A stretch of 15,173 nt of DNA from Bacillota bacterium (lineage in GTDB: Bacteria; Bacillota; Clostridia; Christensenellales; CAG-138), in contig JAEZGQ010000198.1 of assembly GCA_023416895.1 (NCBI GenBank), positions 1-15,173 on the forward strand, in the 5' to 3' direction. A program made the translations under genes and the position numbers. The stretch's first letter is position 1. Every line of letters starts with the position of its first letter. This document shows positions 12,466-15,173 of the stretch, in pieces. The notes beneath the pieces were generated by a model that had not been told where the DNA came from, did not search any database, and saw only the letters and a program-made list of their open reading frames with translations.

Positions 12466-13983
12466 ATGGACGAGGAAAGGAACGTAAACGCCGCCCCCGA
12501 GCAGGAGCTCACAGAAGCGGAGATCAACGAGCTTGTGCGCATCCGTATGGACAAGCTTAAGTCGCTTCAGGACGCGGGCAAAAACCCGTTTGAGCTGATG
12601 CGCTACGATCAGCAGTATTACAGTGAGGACATTATAAAAAACTACGAGGCGCTCGAAGGCAAAACCGTGCGCATCGCAGGCCGCATGATGTCTAAACGCA
12701 TCATGGGCAAGGCAAGCTTTACCCATCTGCTGGACTATAAGGGGAACATTCAGGTGTACGCGCGCCTCGACGATTTGGGCGAGGATGCGTATGCGGAATT
12801 TAAGGCGCTCGACATCGGCGATATTTTGGGTGTGGAGGGCAAGGTGTTTAAAACCCGCACCGGCGAGGTAAGCGTTCACGCGGAGAGCTATACGCTTCTC
12901 TCCAAGTCGCTTCGCCCGCTGCCCGAGAAGTACCACGGGCTTAAGGATACCGACCTTCGCTACCGCCAGCGCTTTGTGGACCTGATTGTAAACCCCGAGG
13001 TGCGCAAAACCTTCATCAACCGCAGCGCCATCATCGCGGCCATCCGCCAAAGGCTCAACGAAAAGGGCTTTATCGAGGTGGAAACGCCGGTTTTGAATTC
13101 CACCGCGAGCGGCGCTTCCGCGCGTCCGTTCACCACCCATCACAACACGCTCGACATCGACATGTTTCTGCGCATCGCAACGGAGATCCATCTCAAGATG
13201 TGCATCGTAGGCGGGCTTGAGCGTGTGTACGAAATGGGGCGCATTTTCCGCAACGAGGGTATGGACGCCACGCACAACCCCGAGTTTACGACCATCGAGC
13301 TTTATCAGGCATATACCGATTACAACGGCATGATGGAGCTTGCAGAAGAGCTTATTTCCCACTGCTGCACGCTTGTGAACGGCACCACGACCGTCACTTT
13401 CCAAGGGCAGGAAATCAACCTTGCAGCGCCCTTTGAACGCCTTTCGATGAACGACGCGGTCAAGCGCCATACGGGTGCGGATTTCATGGCCTGCGAAACC
13501 GACGAGCAGGCGCGTGCGCTTGCGAAGAGCATCGGCCTTTATTTTGAGGACAAAACCATTTGCCGCGGGCTTCTTCTTGCGGAGGCGTTCGACGCATTTG
13601 TGGAGGATAAGCTCATCCAGCCCACGTTCATCGTGGACTATCCGGTGGAAAATTCACCGCTTGCCAAGCGCAAGCCTTCAAACCCCGCTCTGACCGAGCG
13701 CTTTGAGCTTTTTATCGCCGGGCACGAATACGCAAACGCCTTCTCCGAGCTCAACGACCCCATCGACCAGCGCGGCCGCTTCGTGCAGCAGGCGATGGAG
13801 CGTGCCAAGGGCGACGACGAGGCCATGATGATCGATGAGGATTTTTGCACTGCGCTCGAATACGGCCTTCCGCCCACGGGCGGCATGGGCATCGGCATCG
13901 ACCGGCTGGTTATGCTTTTGACCGACAACGCAACCATCCGCGACGTGCTGCTGTTCCCTACCATGAAGCCGCTCGCGAAATAA
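12466..13983 (+). CDS. lysS: Lysyl-tRNA synthetase, class II (LysS)
   Basis: LysS charges tRNA-Lys with lysine through a lysyl-adenylate. The 505-residue protein has an N-terminal OB-fold anticodon-binding domain (about 60-170, with VRIAGRMMSKRIMGKASF). It then has the class II catalytic domain: motif 1 around GFIEVETPVL, motif 2 YEMGRIFRNEGMDATHNPEFT, and motif 3 GGMGIGIDRLVMLLTD. The YHGLKDTDLRYRQRFVDL segment is also typical. ATG follows AAAGGAGAA. No T-box features (no AGGGUGGNACCGCG element) are present upstream; it is most likely read from the greA promoter through the three-hairpin element. Confidence 0.97.
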   Translation: MDEERNVNAAPEQELTEAEINELVRIRMDKLKSLQDAGKNPFELMRYDQQYYSEDIIKNYEALEGKTVRIAGRMMSKRIMGKASFTHLLDYKGNIQVYARLDDLGEDAYAEFKALDIGDILGVEGKVFKTRTGEVSVHAESYTLLSKSLRPLPEKYHGLKDTDLRYRQRFVDLIVNPEVRKTFINRSAIIAAIRQRLNEKGFIEVETPVLNSTASGASARPFTTHHNTLDIDMFLRIATEIHLKMCIVGGLERVYEMGRIFRNEGMDATHNPEFTTIELYQAYTDYNGMMELAEELISHCCTLVNGTTTVTFQGQEINLAAPFERLSMNDAVKRHTGADFMACETDEQARALAKSIGLYFEDKTICRGLLLAEAFDAFVEDKLIQPTFIVDYPVENSPLAKRKPSNPALTERFELFIAGHEYANAFSELNDPIDQRGRFVQQAMERAKGDDEAMMIDEDFCTALEYGLPPTGGMGIGIDRLVMLLTDNATIRDVLLFPTMKPLAK

Positions 13984-13991
13984 GAAACAAT

Positions 13992-14030
13992 TAAAAATGC
14001 CCGCACGCCAAATGCGTGCGGGTATTTTTT
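13992..14030. terminator. Bidirectional terminator between lysS and gpx
   Basis: CCCGCACGC (14000-14008) and GCGTGCGGG (14014-14022) form a perfect 9-bp stem. The plus strand continues TATTTTTT, and the minus strand continues CATTTTTAATT. It serves lysS and the convergent glutathione peroxidase gene. Confidence 0.85.
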
Positions 14031-14040
14031 GCATATGGGG

Positions 14041-14574
14041 TTAAAGAAGCTTTTCAATTGCCTCGGTGAGCCTTTCGGGGGGATACGCGGGGGAGAAGCG
14101 CTCCACCACCTCACCTTGCCGATTGATGAGGAATTTGCCGAAATTCCACTTGATGTCGCCCTCTTTTTCGGGGGGAACAAGAAGCTTTACCTTCTTTTCA
14201 AACGCCTCGGATTTTTCATCGCCGACATCCTCTTTTTTCTGCTCCTTGAGCCAAACAAATAGCGGATCGGCGTCTTTGCCGTTAACGTTGAGCTTTTTAA
14301 AGCGGGGGAAGGAGGTGTTATAATTGAGCGTGCAGAACTCGCTGATCTCCTCATCGGTTCCCGGTGCCTGATTTAAAAACTGGTTGGAGGGAAAATCGAG
14401 CACCTCAAACCCCTTGTCGCGATAGGTCTCGTAAAGCGACTGGAGCTCCTTGTACTGCGGCGTAAGCCCGCAGCGCGTCGCGGTATTCACCACCAAAAGA
14501 ACCTTGCCCTCGTATTTGGAAAGCGATACGCTTTCACCCTTTGCGTCCTTCACCTGAAAATCATAAAGCCTCAT
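14041..14574 (-). CDS. Glutathione peroxidase family protein (cysteine type)
   Basis: Glutathione-peroxidase-like enzymes reduce hydrogen peroxide and organic hydroperoxides; bacterial cysteine forms usually draw electrons from thioredoxin. The 177-residue protein has the peroxidatic Cys C35 in NTATRCGLTPQY, the FPSNQF motif with Q65, and the conserved Trp and Asn in IKWNFGKFL. C81 (EFCTLNY) may be the resolving cysteine. A charged insertion of about 25 residues precedes the IKWNF motif. The frame is open to 14637, but ATG 14574 has AAAGGAG 7 bases upstream and gives the family N-terminus MRLYDF. It has its own promoter and terminator. Confidence 0.92.
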   Translation of the reverse strand: MRLYDFQVKDAKGESVSLSKYEGKVLLVVNTATRCGLTPQYKELQSLYETYRDKGFEVLDFPSNQFLNQAPGTDEEISEFCTLNYNTSFPRFKKLNVNGKDADPLFVWLKEQKKEDVGDEKSEAFEKKVKLLVPPEKEGDIKWNFGKFLINRQGEVVERFSPAYPPERLTEAIEKLL

Positions 14575-14650
14575 GCTGCCGCTCCTTTCAAAATGTGCTA
14601 TTGTTCTATATTTGCGCAACGAGTGCGCTTTAATCATTAATTACAATTTA

Positions 14651-14679
14651 ATTTTATAAAATCAAATTCAGTTTGTCAA
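14651..14679 (-). promoter_or_regulatory. Sigma-A promoter of the glutathione peroxidase gene
   Basis: On the minus strand TTGACA (14674-14679, 6 of 6) is 17 bases from TAAAAT (14651-14656, 5 of 6). The leader is about 70 bases. A small palindrome TTAATCATTAA (14630-14640) lies just downstream of the start point; it does not match a PerR box well. Confidence 0.75.
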
Positions 14680-14691
14680 GCCCAAAAATGA

Positions 14692-14720
14692 AACAAAAAG
14701 AGCCGCTTTTAAAGCGGCTC
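14692..14720 (-). terminator. Rho-independent terminator after galE
   Basis: GAGCCGCTTT (14700-14709) and AAAGCGGCTC (14711-14720) are complementary. On the minus strand the hairpin is followed by CTTTTTGTTT. It lies 33 bases past the galE stop and just upstream of the gpx promoter. Confidence 0.85.
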
Positions 14721-14753
14721 GGCGTTATACGAATTATTAAACTCCGTAGGAAC

Positions 14754-15173
14754 TCAGCTTTCGTATCCCTTAGGGTTTTTTTGCTGCCAGTTCCAGGTAT
14801 CGCGGCACATGTCTTCCGCGGTGCGGCTTGCGCGCCAGCCAAAAAGCTTTTCCGCCTTTTGTGTATCGGCATAGCACTCAGCAACGTCGCCCGCACGACG
14901 CGGCCCGATTTTATAGGGAACCGTAAGCTTGTTTACCCGCTCAAACGCGTGCAAAAGCTCCAACACACTTACGCCCTTGCCCGTGCCAAGGTTTACGGCC
15001 TCCACACCCGGGTGTTTTTCGCAGTAGCGCATGGCGGCAAGGTGCCCGTTTGCAAGATCCATAACATGAATATAGTCGCGCACGCCGGTGCCGTCTGGCG
15101 TGGGGTAATCGTTGCCGTATACGGTAAGGCAGGCAAGCTTGCCAACCGCTACCTGTGAAACGTAGGGCATGAG
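14754..15173 (-). CDS. galE: UDP-glucose 4-epimerase, C-terminal part (runs off window)
   Basis: GalE interconverts UDP-glucose and UDP-galactose using bound NAD (short-chain dehydrogenase fold). Only the last ~139 residues are in the window; the frame is open to the right edge. Visible family features are LMPYVSQVAVGK, YGNDYPTPDGTGVRDYIHVMD, NLGTGKGVSVLEL and PRRAGDVAECYADTQKAEKLFGW, which together are highly specific to GalE. The catalytic Ser/Tyr/Lys and the NAD-binding region are outside the window. It is followed by a strong terminator. It could supply UDP-galactose for surface polysaccharide or serve galactose use; the context here does not say. Confidence 0.93.
   Translation of the reverse strand, partial: LMPYVSQVAVGKLACLTVYGNDYPTPDGTGVRDYIHVMDLANGHLAAMRYCEKHPGVEAVNLGTGKGVSVLELLHAFERVNKLTVPYKIGPRRAGDVAECYADTQKAEKLFGWRASRTAEDMCRDTWNWQQKNPKGYES

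Noticed and set aside
12325..13470. 381-codon minus-strand frame
   Set aside because: Antisense to lysS and the greA-lysS gap; no family features, and it crosses the hairpin block.
14625..14660. PerR/Fur box near the gpx promoter
   Set aside because: The area is A/T-rich by nature; only an 11-base palindrome is present and it does not match the known box.
1..15173. CRISPR array, transposase, phage genes, rRNA
   Set aside because: No regularly spaced repeats, no recombinase or phage motifs in any frame, and no rRNA-like sequence.

Overview
The window looks like a chromosomal segment of an endospore-forming Clostridia-type Firmicute with moderately high GC. The signs are a spoIIR-sleB-ypeB sporulation/germination cluster, strong AGGAGG-type ribosome binding sites, sigma-A promoters (TTGACA/TATAAT) and a dusB-greA-lysS block in the order known from Firmicutes. 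Codon use is GC-rich (many GCG, CGC and AAG codons) everywhere except the first ~300 bases, which are AT-rich and look foreign or accessory. The genus cannot be fixed from the sequence alone; an uncultured gut lineage such as Christensenellales is a guess.

Layout, left to right. (1) 1-275 is the 3' end of a cysteine-rich protein. It is followed by ~470 bases with no convincing gene, several hairpins, and two terminators that face each other. (2) 750-2096, minus strand: a two-gene unit of an unrecognised 211-residue protein and an UlaG/UPF0173-like metallo-beta-lactamase-fold hydrolase, with its own promoter. (3) 2339-5060, minus strand: spoIIR, sleB and ypeB in one tightly packed operon. They encode the forespore signal protein, the cortex-lytic enzyme and the enzyme's partner protein. 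(4) 5142-7494, plus strand: ispE (isoprenoid precursor synthesis) and murC (peptidoglycan precursor synthesis). Between them lie a strong promoter, a structured leader and a terminator that together could make a small RNA. (5) 7571-10028: a nucleotidyltransferase (minus), a methyltransferase (plus) and a small P-loop kinase-like NTPase (minus), each apparently its own transcription unit. (6) 10174-13983, plus strand: a membrane-anchored protein, dusB, greA and lysS, a tRNA-modification/transcription/translation block. (7) 14041-15173, minus strand: a cysteine-type glutathione peroxidase and the 3' end of galE, which runs off the window.

Most of the window is housekeeping. The points most worth a second look are the promoter-hairpin-terminator unit between ispE and murC, two genes (ispE and the P-loop NTPase) whose best promoter places the transcript start on the start codon, the linkage of spoIIR to sleB-ypeB, a three-hairpin element between greA and lysS, and the gene-poor structured stretch at the left edge. 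I see no CRISPR array, transposase, phage gene, rRNA or tRNA, and nothing that is convincingly a new defence or biosynthetic system.
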